Positions 43,127 to 52,180 are shown, counted from the stretch's first letter. The stretch: DNA of 53,154 nucleotides from Bordetella parapertussis (GCA_945861875.1 CAMAWC010000018.1:1-53154), one strand, 5' to 3'. Translations and numbers: made by a program. The notes: a model not told the origin generated them from the letters alone.

Positions 43127-44914
43127 ATGAGCACGCTTGCAGAAAAAGGTACCAACCGCTTCGATCCGATTGCCATGGAGGTATTCAGCAATCGCCTTCG
43201 GTCGATTACCGAGGATATGGGCAATAACCTGATCCGATCTTCCTTCTCGACCAACATCAAAGAGCGGCGGGACTGCTCGGTAGGATTGTTCGATGGCAGC
43301 GGCCGGCTGATCTGCCAAGCCTCGCATGTCCCGCTTCATCTGGGCTCGCTGATGGGGGGCGTGACGGCCGTGCTGGAGCGCTACCGGATCGAGGAGATGC
43401 GGCAAGGGGACACCTTTATCTGCAACGACCCGTTTCTCGCGCGCGGCACGCATCTGTCGGACATCACGCTGGTGACACCGGTCTTCTTCAACGGCAAGGT
43501 CGAGTTCTTCACCGCCAATATCGGCCATCACTCCGATGTCGGTGGAGCGGTGCCGGGCTCGATCGATGGCGGCGCACGGTCGATCTTTGCGGAGGGAATC
43601 CGCATTCCGGTAATCAAGATCGTGCAGGCCGGAGCGCTCGACGACGATCTGATGAACCTGCTCGTGCAAAACACGCGCGAGCCCGAAGAACGGCTGCTCG
43701 ATCTCAAGGTGCAGATCGGCACCAACGAACGGGGCGCCGTAGCCATTCTGGAACTGGTCGGCCAGATGGGCTTTGAGGCGGTTCAGAACACGATTGAGGA
43801 TGTCCTCGCCTATACGGCGCGCCGCTTGCGCAACCGCGTACGAGAACTCAAGCCTGGCAATTACAGCTATACGGGCTATCTCGACGACGATGGCTCGGGC
43901 GTGACCGATCCGGTCCCGATCAAGGTCACCGTGCAGGTCGAGGGCGAAAACCTCAAGTTCGATTTCACCGGCTCTGGGCCGCAGGCCAAGGGGGGTGTCA
44001 ATCTGACCATCAGTGCGCTCGAAGCGGTGGTCTATTACTCGGTGAAAGCATTGCTCGACCCCGAATTGATGCCCAATAGCGGCATGTTCGATTCCGTCAC
44101 CGTCACGGCGCCCCCCGGCACCATCGTCAATGCCGAGCCCGGCGCCGCGGTCGGCGCACGTGCCTCGAGTTGCCAGCGCGTCGCCGGCACGATCTTCGGC
44201 GCCTTTCATGACTTGTTGGCACCGGAGCGATGGATGGCGGCGCACAACAACGCGTGTCCGGCGCTGACTTTCTCCGGACCCTGGCTCGATCGGCCCGGAC
44301 GTTACGTCTATCTGGAAACGCTCGGCGGCGGGGCGGGTGCCTCCGCCGAGCTGGACGGCATGAGCGCCATCCATGTTCACATCACTAATACGATGAATCT
44401 TCCGGCCGAGGCACTGGAGAACGAATACAGCCTGCTGGTCGAGGAATACGGGATCGTGCAGGATTCCGGCGGCCCGGGAAAAATGCGCGGCGGCCTCGGG
44501 ATCGCCCGTCAAATCCGCGCGCTGCGCGACGGCACGATCTTCTCCGTGCGCAGCGACGGCCATGTGATCGCGGCACAGGGACTTGCCGGCGGCGGGCCGG
44601 GCGCGACGGCGAAGCTCTACAAGAATCCGGGCAGGCCCGATGCGAGGATGCTGCATTCGAAGGTCTCGAATGTGATGCTGGCGGCGGGCGATTCGATCCG
44701 CCTCGAGACGCCGGGTGGCGGCGGTTTCGGCACGCCCTCGGAGCGTTCGCTCGAAGCGCTGGCGAAGGATCTGCGCGACGACATGGTATCGCTTGAGCAA
44801 GCGCGCAAGGATTACGGCGCCGACCGGATCGACCAGGCTCTGGCCCTGAATCAGGCAGTTCCGAAGAGCGTGCAAAATCCGGAATCCGCAAAACAAGGGG
44901 TGCGTGCGACGTGA
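43127..44914 (+). CDS. hyuB: Hydantoinase/oxoprolinase subunit B
   Basis: A 595-residue HyuB-family protein. Landmarks are RFDPIAMEVFSNRLRSITEDMG, RRDCSVGLFDGSGRL, CNDPFLARGTHLSDITLV, GPGKMRGGLGIARQIRAL and the C-terminal TPGGGGFGTPSERS. It lies 16 bp after hyuA with GGAGAG upstream and is the partner subunit of the ATP-dependent cyclic amidohydrolase. Its stop overlaps the start of the permease gene as GTGA, tying the enzyme and the importer together translationally. Confidence 0.92.
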   Translation: MSTLAEKGTNRFDPIAMEVFSNRLRSITEDMGNNLIRSSFSTNIKERRDCSVGLFDGSGRLICQASHVPLHLGSLMGGVTAVLERYRIEEMRQGDTFICNDPFLARGTHLSDITLVTPVFFNGKVEFFTANIGHHSDVGGAVPGSIDGGARSIFAEGIRIPVIKIVQAGALDDDLMNLLVQNTREPEERLLDLKVQIGTNERGAVAILELVGQMGFEAVQNTIEDVLAYTARRLRNRVRELKPGNYSYTGYLDDDGSGVTDPVPIKVTVQVEGENLKFDFTGSGPQAKGGVNLTISALEAVVYYSVKALLDPELMPNSGMFDSVTVTAPPGTIVNAEPGAAVGARASSCQRVAGTIFGAFHDLLAPERWMAAHNNACPALTFSGPWLDRPGRYVYLETLGGGAGASAELDGMSAIHVHITNTMNLPAEALENEYSLLVEEYGIVQDSGGPGKMRGGLGIARQIRALRDGTIFSVRSDGHVIAAQGLAGGGPGATAKLYKNPGRPDARMLHSKVSNVMLAAGDSIRLETPGGGGFGTPSERSLEALAKDLRDDMVSLEQARKDYGADRIDQALALNQAVPKSVQNPESAKQGVRAT

Positions 44915-45861
44915 CCTGGATGATGAAGCGCATCGGTGTGTCGATCCTGCTGGTCTGGATCGTCTCCTCCGTCGTGTTCCTGGCGATTCATTTGGTGCCC
45001 GGCGACCCGGCCGAATTGCTCCTTTCCTCCGGCGGCGTCGCCCCGGATCCGGCGGCGGTCGAGGCGTTGCAGCGCCGCCTCGGCCTCGACCAGCCTATCG
45101 CCGTGCAATATGCGAACGCTTTCATGCGGCTGCTGCAGGGCGATATCGGCCGCTCGATGAAGGACAATTCCTCGATCGCGGAAGCCATCATGCGGCGGCT
45201 GCCGCGCACCCTCGAACTGATCACGGCGGCCGGATTCATGGGCATCCTGATCGGCCTGCCTGCCGGCACCTTGGCGGCGATCAGGCGAGGCGGATGGTTC
45301 GATCGCGTCGGGTCATGGCTTGCGGCGCTGGGTCTCGCGATCCCGGTTTTCGTGATGGGCACCCTGTTGGTGCTCCTGTTCGCGCAAATGCTGCGCATGG
45401 TGCCGGCCGGCGGATATGTAACGTTCGCGCAAGATCCCTGGCTGCATCTGAAATTGCTTTCCATGCCTGCGCTGAGCATCGCGCTGCACCTTGCGCCGGT
45501 CGTGTTCCGGATCACACGGGCGTCGGTGCTCGACGTCGCATCGCGTGATTATGTCCGCACCGCGCGCGCAAAAGGCCTCAGTGCGCACGCAGTCCTGGTG
45601 CGGCACGTCGTGCGCAACGCGCTCATGCCCATCGTGACCGTGATCGGGCTGCAACTGGGCGGACTTCTCGGCGGCACCGTGCTGGTGGAATTCGTGTTCA
45701 ACTGGCCGGGGATATCGAGCCTTCTGGTCGAGTCGGTGTCGAGCCGGGATTATCCGGAGGTGGTCGCCATCGTGCTGGTGATCTCGATCCTGTTCGTCGG
45801 ACTCAATTTATTGATCGACTTGATCTACGGGGCGCTTGACCCGCGCGTGCGGGAGGGATGA
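44911..45861 (+). CDS. Oligopeptide-type ABC permease (DppB-like)
   Basis: A 316-residue permease with six hydrophobic helices. The N-terminus reads RIGVSILLVWIVSSVVFLAI and the DppB-type segment HLVPGDPAELLL follows. The EAA-like cytoplasmic loop is DYVRTARAKGLSAHAVLVRH. The GTG at 44911 overlaps the hyuB stop; ATG 44920 or 44923 are alternatives. It overlaps the downstream fusion gene as ATGA. It forms one half of the channel, pairing with the DppC part of that fusion. Confidence 0.92.
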   Translation: MTWMMKRIGVSILLVWIVSSVVFLAIHLVPGDPAELLLSSGGVAPDPAAVEALQRRLGLDQPIAVQYANAFMRLLQGDIGRSMKDNSSIAEAIMRRLPRTLELITAAGFMGILIGLPAGTLAAIRRGGWFDRVGSWLAALGLAIPVFVMGTLLVLLFAQMLRMVPAGGYVTFAQDPWLHLKLLSMPALSIALHLAPVVFRITRASVLDVASRDYVRTARAKGLSAHAVLVRHVVRNALMPIVTVIGLQLGGLLGGTVLVEFVFNWPGISSLLVESVSSRDYPEVVAIVLVISILFVGLNLLIDLIYGALDPRVREG

Positions 45862-47681
45862 AAGCGCGCCTGCTCATCCCCCTGGCCGGCGTCGCTGCGC
45901 TCGTGCTTGCGGCGGTTGGCGCGCCGCTGCTGCCGATCCCCGATCCGATCCAAATGACGGTCGGCCAGCGGCTCGCACCGCCGAGTCTGGCGCATCTTCT
46001 CGGCCAGGACGAATACGGGCGCGACGTACTGTCGCGTCTGATCTGGGGCGCGCGCGCATCGCTCTTCGTCGCCGGTGCCTCGGCGTTCCTGGCGCTGGTT
46101 ATCGGAACCGCCATGGGCGTACTTGGCGGTTTCCTGCGCGGCTGGGTCGAGATCTTCACCGTGCGGGCGATGGATGTGGTGCTGTGCTTTCCGCCGATCC
46201 TGCTCGCGCTCCTGATCGTGACCATCCTGGGACCCGGCATCGGGACGTTGATCCTGGTGCTGTCGGTGCTGTTTCTACCGGGCTTCGTCAGAGTCGCTTA
46301 CGCGGGCGTGCTGTCGGTCCGGTCGCACCAATATGTCGAAGCGATGCGCTCGCTCGGCGCCTCGCAGCCGCGCATCATGCTGCGCACGATCCTGCCGAAT
46401 ATCGCAGGACCGCTGCTGGTGCAGTTGAGCCTCGCGGTCGCGGCCGCGATCGCTCTGGAATCGGGATTGTCATTCCTCGGGCTCGGCGTGGTGCCGCCGG
46501 TGCCCTCATGGGGCGTGATGATCCGCAGCGCGCGCGCCATCATGGACCGCGCGCCGTTGTTGTTGTTGTTTCCCTGTATCGCGCTGACGCTGACCATCTT
46601 CACCATGAATGCGCTCTGCGACGAATTGCGCGATACCTTCGATCCGCACAGCGCGGCGCTGCGCGCAAGGCGCCGCCGGCTGCTCGATTTCATCGCGCCC
46701 GGTCTGCTTCCCGATCGAGGGCAGGCGGTGCTCGACATCCGCGATCTTTCGGTCGAGATCGAAACCCCGAACGGCGTGATCTGCCCGGTGCAAAAGGTGT
46801 CGGCCGTGGTCGCGGCCGGAGAGACGCTCGCAATCGTCGGCGAAAGCGGCTCGGGAAAATCGTTGACCTGTCTCGCCGCGATGGGTCTGCTGCCGCCTGC
46901 CGCCCGCGTTACGCAAGGGGCCGCACTGTTCGAGGGCGTCGACCTCGCACGCGCCGACGAAGCCACGCTGCGGCGTCTGCGCGGCGGCGCGATGGCGATG
47001 ATCTTCCAGGATCCGATGCATAGTTTGAACCCGGTGCATCGTATCGGGCGCCAGATCGAGGAGGCCATCTTGGCGCACGACCCGATGCCGCGCCGGCAAG
47101 CTGAGAAAAAGGCCATCGCGCTTCTGGCGCGCGTAGGCATTCCGGATCCGGAGCAGCGTGGGCGCGCCTATCCGCATGAACTCTCAGGCGGCATGCAGCA
47201 GCGCGTGATGATCGCGATTGCGGTTGCGAACGGGCCGCGACTTTTGATCGCGGATGAGCCGACCACCGCGCTCGATGTGACGATCCAGGCGCAGGTGCTT
47301 GAGCTGCTAGCCGGACTGAAGCGCGAGAGCGGGCTCGCAATGATCTTCATCACCCACAGCCTGCCGTTGGTGGCCGAGATCGCCGACCGCGTCGTCGTGA
47401 TGTACGCGGGCGAGATCGTGGAGGAGGGCTCGGTTGCGGAGGTGTTCGCGCGTCCGCTGCATCCCTACACGGCGGCGCTAATCGCAAGCGCCCCCTCCGA
47501 AGGCGGGTCGGCTCCGCAAGGCGTCCCCGGCACGGTGCCGCAGCCGCATGCTTTGCCCCCGGGGTGCCGTTTCGCCCCGCGCTGTGCGCACCGGCTCGAT
47601 GCCTGCGAGCAAGCCCCGCCGCCTTTCGTGACACCCGCAATCGGACGCGGCACCCGCTGTATCCGCTGGACCCTGCTATGA
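45858..47681 (+). CDS. Fused ABC permease (DppC-like) and ATPase (DppD-like)
   Basis: A 607-residue fusion. Residues about 1-275 are a DppC-type permease, with LLGQDEYGRDVLSRLIWGAR, the loop HQYVEAMRSLGASQPRIMLR and SFLGLGVVPPVPSWG. From about 290 an ABC ATPase begins, with Walker A GESGSGKS near residue 328, signature LSGGMQQRV, Walker B LLIADEPTTALD and the oligopeptide-type C-terminal motif PPGCRFAPRCAHRLDAC. Most transporters of this class encode these as separate proteins. The fusion fixes one ATPase to one permease, with the second ATPase encoded next. Both ends overlap neighbours by 4 bp. Confidence 0.93.
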   Translation: MKARLLIPLAGVAALVLAAVGAPLLPIPDPIQMTVGQRLAPPSLAHLLGQDEYGRDVLSRLIWGARASLFVAGASAFLALVIGTAMGVLGGFLRGWVEIFTVRAMDVVLCFPPILLALLIVTILGPGIGTLILVLSVLFLPGFVRVAYAGVLSVRSHQYVEAMRSLGASQPRIMLRTILPNIAGPLLVQLSLAVAAAIALESGLSFLGLGVVPPVPSWGVMIRSARAIMDRAPLLLLFPCIALTLTIFTMNALCDELRDTFDPHSAALRARRRRLLDFIAPGLLPDRGQAVLDIRDLSVEIETPNGVICPVQKVSAVVAAGETLAIVGESGSGKSLTCLAAMGLLPPAARVTQGAALFEGVDLARADEATLRRLRGGAMAMIFQDPMHSLNPVHRIGRQIEEAILAHDPMPRRQAEKKAIALLARVGIPDPEQRGRAYPHELSGGMQQRVMIAIAVANGPRLLIADEPTTALDVTIQAQVLELLAGLKRESGLAMIFITHSLPLVAEIADRVVVMYAGEIVEEGSVAEVFARPLHPYTAALIASAPSEGGSAPQGVPGTVPQPHALPPGCRFAPRCAHRLDACEQAPPPFVTPAIGRGTRCIRWTLL

Positions 47682-48727
47682 CCGAAATTCCCGCATCAGA
47701 CGCAGCAGCCTCCAGCGCCGAGCCTCTGGTGCAGGCGCGCCGGCTGACGCGCCATTTTGCATCCACCGGTATCTTCCGGCGTGGCCGCACCGTCCAGGCA
47801 GTAACCGAAGTCGACATCGCCTTGTCGCGCGGCGAGGCGGTAGGCCTCGTCGGCGAGAGCGGTTCGGGCAAGAGCACCGTGGGGCGACTGTTGCTCGCAC
47901 TGTTGCGACCGACAGCGGGACAGGTGCTGTTCGAGGGAACCGATCTCGCGACGCTCGACAAGACGGCGCAACGGCGGTTGCGCCAGCGCATGCAGCTCGT
48001 GTTCCAAGATCCCTATTCCAGTCTCGATCCGCGACGCCGCGTCGGCGCACAGATCGCCGATGGGCTTGTTATTCATGGCATTGTGCCGGCTTCGGAGCGG
48101 CTGGAGAGGGTCACGGCCTTGCTCGATCAGGTCGGTCTGCCGGCGAGCCATGGGGAGCGCTTTCCCCACGAATTTTCCGGGGGGCAGCGCCAGCGGATCG
48201 GCATTGCGCGTGCGCTCGCCACGCAGCCGGATTTCCTCGTCGCCGACGAGCCGGTATCCTCGCTCGACGTCTCGATCCAGGCGCAGGTACTCGCCTTGTT
48301 GGCCGATCTGCGCACCCGGCTCGGGCTTGCGATGCTGTTCATCAGCCATGACCTGCCCGCGGTGCGTCACCTGTGCGACCGCGTCATAGTGATGTATCTC
48401 GGAAGGGTGATGGAAGAGGGACCGACGGCTGCCGTGTTTGCCGCGCCGCGCCATCCCTACACGGCCGCGCTCCTTTCGGCGGCGCCGAGCATCGACCCGG
48501 CGCGCCGCCGCAAACGTATCCTGCTGCGCGGCGAGCCGCCGAGCTCGGTCGATCCACCGTCCGGCTGCGTTTTTCGCACGCGCTGCCCCTACGCGCTGCC
48601 GGCTTGCGCCGAGAGCGTGCCCAAGCTTCGCCCCTTCGGCCTGCCGGGCCAGTTCAAGGCTTGCCTCCGCGACGACATCCCGATCCAGGGTGATATCAAC
48701 GGCGCGCCAGAGGACAGCAAGAAATGA
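47678..48727 (+). CDS. Oligopeptide-type ABC ATPase (DppF/OppF-like)
   Basis: A 349-residue ATPase. Walker A is GESGSGKST, the Q-loop region reads MQLVFQDPYSSLDPR, the signature is FSGGQRQRI and Walker B is FLVADEPVSSLD. The C-terminus carries the cysteine motif GCVFRTRCPYALPAC typical of dipeptide/oligopeptide importers. ATG 47678 overlaps the stop of the fusion gene. It is the last gene of the operon. Mobile-element remnants begin within about 130 bp of its end. Confidence 0.93.
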   Translation: MTEIPASDAAASSAEPLVQARRLTRHFASTGIFRRGRTVQAVTEVDIALSRGEAVGLVGESGSGKSTVGRLLLALLRPTAGQVLFEGTDLATLDKTAQRRLRQRMQLVFQDPYSSLDPRRRVGAQIADGLVIHGIVPASERLERVTALLDQVGLPASHGERFPHEFSGGQRQRIGIARALATQPDFLVADEPVSSLDVSIQAQVLALLADLRTRLGLAMLFISHDLPAVRHLCDRVIVMYLGRVMEEGPTAAVFAAPRHPYTAALLSAAPSIDPARRRKRILLRGEPPSSVDPPSGCVFRTRCPYALPACAESVPKLRPFGLPGQFKACLRDDIPIQGDINGAPEDSKK

Positions 48728-48857
48728 ACGGCATGATCCTCAGCGTCGCAGCCAGGCTTTGGATCTCCGGCTGAAGTACGGCCGCCTCCGCACCCAAGGC
48801 TTCAAGCACCCTTCCGGCTGCGCCCGCGCTGCTGCACTATTTCGCGCCGCTTGGCCA

Positions 48858-49495
48858 CGCGACCTCCTGGACACCGAGGCAGGTGCTTTTTACGTAGTGG
48901 ATCGGGGCTATCTGGAGTTCTCTCGGCATTACCGTCTGCGTCAGGCGGCGGCCTTTTTTGTCACGCGAGCCAAACGTGGCATGGACGCCAGTCGCGTGTA
49001 CTCGGGCGCAGCAGACAGGGCTGCGGGCGTGATCTGCGATCAGGCCATCGCGATGAACGGCTTTTACATCTGCAAGGACTACCCCGGGCATTTGCGGCGT
49101 ATCCGCATCAAAGACCCGAAGTCCGGCAAGACCTTGGTATTTCTCACCGACAACACAACGCTGTCCGCGCTGACCATCGCCGCGCTCTACAAAAATCGCT
49201 GGCAGGTGGAGTTGTTCTTCAAATGGATCAAGCAACATCTGCGAATCAAGAATTCCCGGGGTAGGAGCCAGAACGCGGGGAAGACGCAAATCTGGTGCAC
49301 CGTATGCACCTATGCGCTCATTGCCATCGTCAAGAAGGAGCGTCAACTCCATGCCTCGCTATACAGATTGCTGCAGATTCTTTCGGTCTCGGTGTTCGAC
49401 AAAATACAGATTCTTTTGGCCTTCCAGCCCCACGAATACCCGGAAAAGCGATCAAATATCGCCAAGCCAAGCAATTGAACTTGTCCGATATTTAA
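48858..49495 (+). pseudogene. IS4-family transposase fragment (C-terminal part)
   Basis: The frame encodes the C-terminal half of an IS4-family transposase. It has GAFYVVDRGYLEFSRHYRL with the second catalytic aspartate, FFVTRAKRGMDA, KDPKSGKTLVFLTDN and the signature YKNRWQVELFFKWIKQHLR, with the Y-x2-R-x3-E-x6-K residues. The N-terminal half and the first aspartate are missing. Close to the end, near 49455, the expected ending (QLNLSDI) lies in another frame, showing a frameshift. The 130 bp between the ATPase gene and this fragment are not recognisable. Confidence 0.8.
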
Positions 49496-49520
49496 CCGGA
49501 CACTACTGACGCCACACCAA

Positions 49521-49761
49521 CAATATCTGCGCTTGGGCCATACCGACGCTGCGCACGCCGCGGCCTATCGGTGTCTGTTCGACGCACACCTCGATCCGGA
49601 CACTCTGGGTGAAATCGGCAATGCCGCCAACGGCAACTATGCTTTTTTGGGGGGGCCAGCAGGAGATAGCCGGAATGCTCAAGCGCCGTGTGACGCGCGG
49701 TTGGGCCGGGTGTCCGACGAAGGAGGTAGAACTACCGGACGCGCAACAAATTATCGAATGA
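49521..49761 (+). pseudogene. Remnant of REP-associated tyrosine transposase (RAYT), C-terminal part
   Basis: From 49521 the frame gives QYLRLGHTDAAHAAAYRCLF and EIGNAANGNYAF, the tail of a RAYT (IS200/IS605-like Y1 transposase). At the homopolymer run T6G7 (49643-49655) the match moves to another frame, continuing QQEIAGMLKRRVTRGWAGCP and ending at a TGA (49759-49761). The catalytic HUH and tyrosine region is absent. RAYTs move palindromic repeats, so a lost or decayed gene here fits the abundance of such repeats in the window. Confidence 0.65.
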
Positions 49762-49778
49762 AAATCGTGGTCTGTTCC
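49761..49778 (-). repeat. GGGACAGACC-like motif, copy 3 (inverted)
   Basis: On the minus strand the sequence reads GGAACAGACCACGATTTT. It resembles copies 1 and 2, which lie on the plus strand, and directly follows the RAYT remnant, a common position for the repeat a RAYT recognises. Confidence 0.4.
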
Positions 49779-49787
49779 TGAGGTTTT

Positions 49788-50819
49788 CTAGACCGGCGGC
49801 AGGCTGGCGATAAATTCGGCGAGGTGGGTTTTCCATTGCGCCGCGCGCAAGGCCGTGTAGTGACCCATGGATTGCGGCCCGGCCGGCACCAGAACGTAGC
49901 GCGCCGCAGGCAACCGCTTGATCACCGGTTCGACTGAGCCGAGTTCGGGAGGATTGAGTTCGTCATCGGCGAAATTGATCGCCAGCAGCGGCGCCTTGAT
50001 CTTGTCAAGGATGTCGGTCGGGTCGTAGGTGCCGGAGGCCTCGACCTGGTAAAGGCGGTTGTTGGCGTCGCCCTTGCGCGCGTTGGCGACGAATTTTTCG
50101 TACAAGGCGTCGGCCGCCGCGCGCGTCGGCGCCTGTTCCTGCAGGCGTACCACGCTTTGCACCATCAACGCACCAAAGGGCGCGGTAAAGACATAGCGCG
50201 AGGGGTTGCTGGTGTAATTGCCGCCGTTCCACTCCGGGTCGTTGCGGATGGCTTCGATGGAAATGCGCCGCTGCAGCCAGTTGCGACCGCTCATCGGCGC
50301 GGGCTGGCTCGCGACAGGGAGCAGCGCATCCATGAATCCGGGGTAAAGACCGCCGAACAGCCAGGTCAGCATGCCGCCCATGGACAGCCCGAGAATCATG
50401 CGCAGGTGCGCCACGCCCAGGTGCTCGGTAAGCAGCCGGTGCTCGGCGCGAATGATGTCGCGAAAGCTATAGTGGGGGAATGACGCGCGCAGGCCGTCGC
50501 TGGGCTTGCTCGAGCCGCCAAAGCCGATGGCGTCGGGCATGACGATGTAGAACTGGTTCGCATCAAGCGGCTGGTCGGGACCGAATAATTCGCCGCCCAG
50601 TTCCGGCGTGAACCAGTCCTTGGCCGAACCGGTGGTGTTGTGCAGCAGCAGCACGGCATTGTTGATCGCACCCGCGGCGTTGCCGTTACGTTTGGGCGTG
50701 CCCAGCGTGAGGTAATGCATGCGCAACTCGGGCAGGGTCTCGCCGCTGCCGAAGGCAAAGTCGCGCATGATGAAACTGCCTTCCTGCCGGTTTGGCCAGG
50801 CGTTTTCGTTTGTGCTCAT
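49788..50819 (-). CDS. MetX-like alpha/beta-hydrolase
   Basis: A 343-residue alpha/beta-hydrolase of the homoserine O-acetyltransferase branch. The nucleophile serine lies in LGLSMGGM, the acid in NFADDELNPPE and the histidine in SMGHYTALRAAQW. True MetX enzymes are somewhat longer and usually have GGSMGG, so this is probably a relative with another substrate. ATG 50819 overlaps the stop of hutF by 4 bp, so it is co-translated with a histidine-degradation gene, an unusual partner. Confidence 0.82.
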   Translation of the reverse strand: MSTNENAWPNRQEGSFIMRDFAFGSGETLPELRMHYLTLGTPKRNGNAAGAINNAVLLLHNTTGSAKDWFTPELGGELFGPDQPLDANQFYIVMPDAIGFGGSSKPSDGLRASFPHYSFRDIIRAEHRLLTEHLGVAHLRMILGLSMGGMLTWLFGGLYPGFMDALLPVASQPAPMSGRNWLQRRISIEAIRNDPEWNGGNYTSNPSRYVFTAPFGALMVQSVVRLQEQAPTRAAADALYEKFVANARKGDANNRLYQVEASGTYDPTDILDKIKAPLLAINFADDELNPPELGSVEPVIKRLPAARYVLVPAGPQSMGHYTALRAAQWKTHLAEFIASLPPV

Positions 50820-52180
50820 GCCAGCAATCCTTTTTGTACTTTGCGAAAGCGCTCGGCGATGGCAATTTCGCCGGCATGGTGGCCGTCGCGCACCCGCCAC
50901 TGGCCGCCGACCATCACGTGCCTGACGAGGCGCTCATTCCCGGAAAACAACAGGGCGTCGCTGATGCGCTCGCCGTGGCGGTCGGCAAGGTTGATGTGCT
51001 CGCCGTCCAGCACCACCAGGTCGGCGCGTTTGCCCGCGGCGATGGCGCCGGCGGGTTGCGCCAGCGCCTGTGCGCCTCCCGCGGCCGCCTCGTGCCACAG
51101 GTTGCTGCCCACCGAGGGGGCGGCCTCGGAGGCGGCGATGTTGCGCCGGCGCAGGGTGAGGCGCTGGCCGTATTCGAGCCAGCGCAATTCCTCCACCGGG
51201 GATTGCGACACATGGCTGTCCCCGCCTATGGCGTAGCGGCCTTGTTTTTCGCGATAACGAAAAAACGGAAAAATGCCGTCGCCCAGATTGCCCTCGGTGG
51301 TCGGGCACAAGCCCGCGGTCACGCCGCTCGCGGCGAGCCGTTCGGCTTCGGCGCTGGCGACATGGGTGGCGTGCACCAGGCACCAGCGCGGCCCCACCGG
51401 CATGTGTTCAAGCAGCCACTGCACCGGGCGCAGGTCGCTCCAGGCGAGGCAGTCGTTGACCTCCTTGATCTGCTCGGCGACGTGGATATGGATGGGCGCG
51501 GCCGGGTCGATGGCATCAAGGCCGCTGATGAGTTCCTTGAGCATGGGCGGGCTGACCGCGCGCAGGCTGTGCGGGGCGACGCCGAGGCGAATGCCCGGTT
51601 GCGCCTTGTGCAGGGACTCGACCATGCGCAGCACGTCAGCGGGCCGGGTGGTGAAGCGCTTTTGCGCCGGTTTCATCGGCGTTTCGCCGAAGTCACCGTA
51701 GGCGTAGAGCGCCGGCAACAAGGTGAGCGCGATGCCGGCGGTGCCGGCGGCGCGCACAATGGCCAGCGCCGTTTCGTTGCGGTCGGTGTAGGGCCTGCCG
51801 TCCGGGGCATTGTGCAGGTAATGGAATTCGCCGATGGCGGTGTAGCCGTTTTTCAGGTTCTCGACATACAACTGCGCGGCGATGGCCTCGATTTCGTCGG
51901 GGCCCAGGGTTTTGAGAAAGCCGTACATGACTTCGCGCCAGGTCCAGAAACTGTCCTCGGGCGAGCCCATGCGTTCTGCCAGGCCGGCCATGGCGCGCTG
52001 GAAGGCGTGCGAATGCACATTGGCCATGCCCGGCAGCAGCGGTCCCCCGGCATCCTCGGCATCACCGTTCTTCCTGCCGTTGCGCACGGCCTTGATCATG
52101 CCGGCGTCATCGATGTCGACCAGCACATCGCGGGACCAGCCGGTGGCAAGCAATGCTTCGGCAGCGTAAAGGGTTTTCAT
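50816..52180 (-). CDS. hutF: Formimidoylglutamate deiminase
   Basis: A 454-residue amidohydrolase that converts N-formimino-L-glutamate to N-formyl-L-glutamate and ammonia, the HutF branch of histidine degradation. Metal-binding HSH is in GMANVHSHAFQRAM. HIHVAEQ, LVHATHV and GGDSHVSQSP follow as in HutF. The length is standard. It is divergent from hutI across 96 bp, which probably holds promoters for both directions. A formylglutamate hydrolase (HutG) would complete the route but is not in the window. Confidence 0.93.
   Translation of the reverse strand: MKTLYAAEALLATGWSRDVLVDIDDAGMIKAVRNGRKNGDAEDAGGPLLPGMANVHSHAFQRAMAGLAERMGSPEDSFWTWREVMYGFLKTLGPDEIEAIAAQLYVENLKNGYTAIGEFHYLHNAPDGRPYTDRNETALAIVRAAGTAGIALTLLPALYAYGDFGETPMKPAQKRFTTRPADVLRMVESLHKAQPGIRLGVAPHSLRAVSPPMLKELISGLDAIDPAAPIHIHVAEQIKEVNDCLAWSDLRPVQWLLEHMPVGPRWCLVHATHVASAEAERLAASGVTAGLCPTTEGNLGDGIFPFFRYREKQGRYAIGGDSHVSQSPVEELRWLEYGQRLTLRRRNIAASEAAPSVGSNLWHEAAAGGAQALAQPAGAIAAGKRADLVVLDGEHINLADRHGERISDALLFSGNERLVRHVMVGGQWRVRDGHHAGEIAIAERFRKVQKGLLA

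Larger units (their letters stand above)
49496..49787. other. Gap made of transposase debris
   Basis: There is no intact gene between the IS4 fragment and the MetX-like gene. It holds the REP-associated tyrosine transposase remnant and an inverted GGAACAGACC motif (49761-49778). Confidence 0.6.

Noticed and set aside
43064-44896. 610-codon minus-strand open frame opposite hyuB
   Set aside because: hyuB motifs are complete on the plus strand; the minus frame has no recognisable domain.
48438-48857. Plus-strand frame leading into the IS4 fragment from inside the ATPase gene
   Set aside because: The first part is an out-of-frame reading of the ABC ATPase; the transposase match begins only near 48858.
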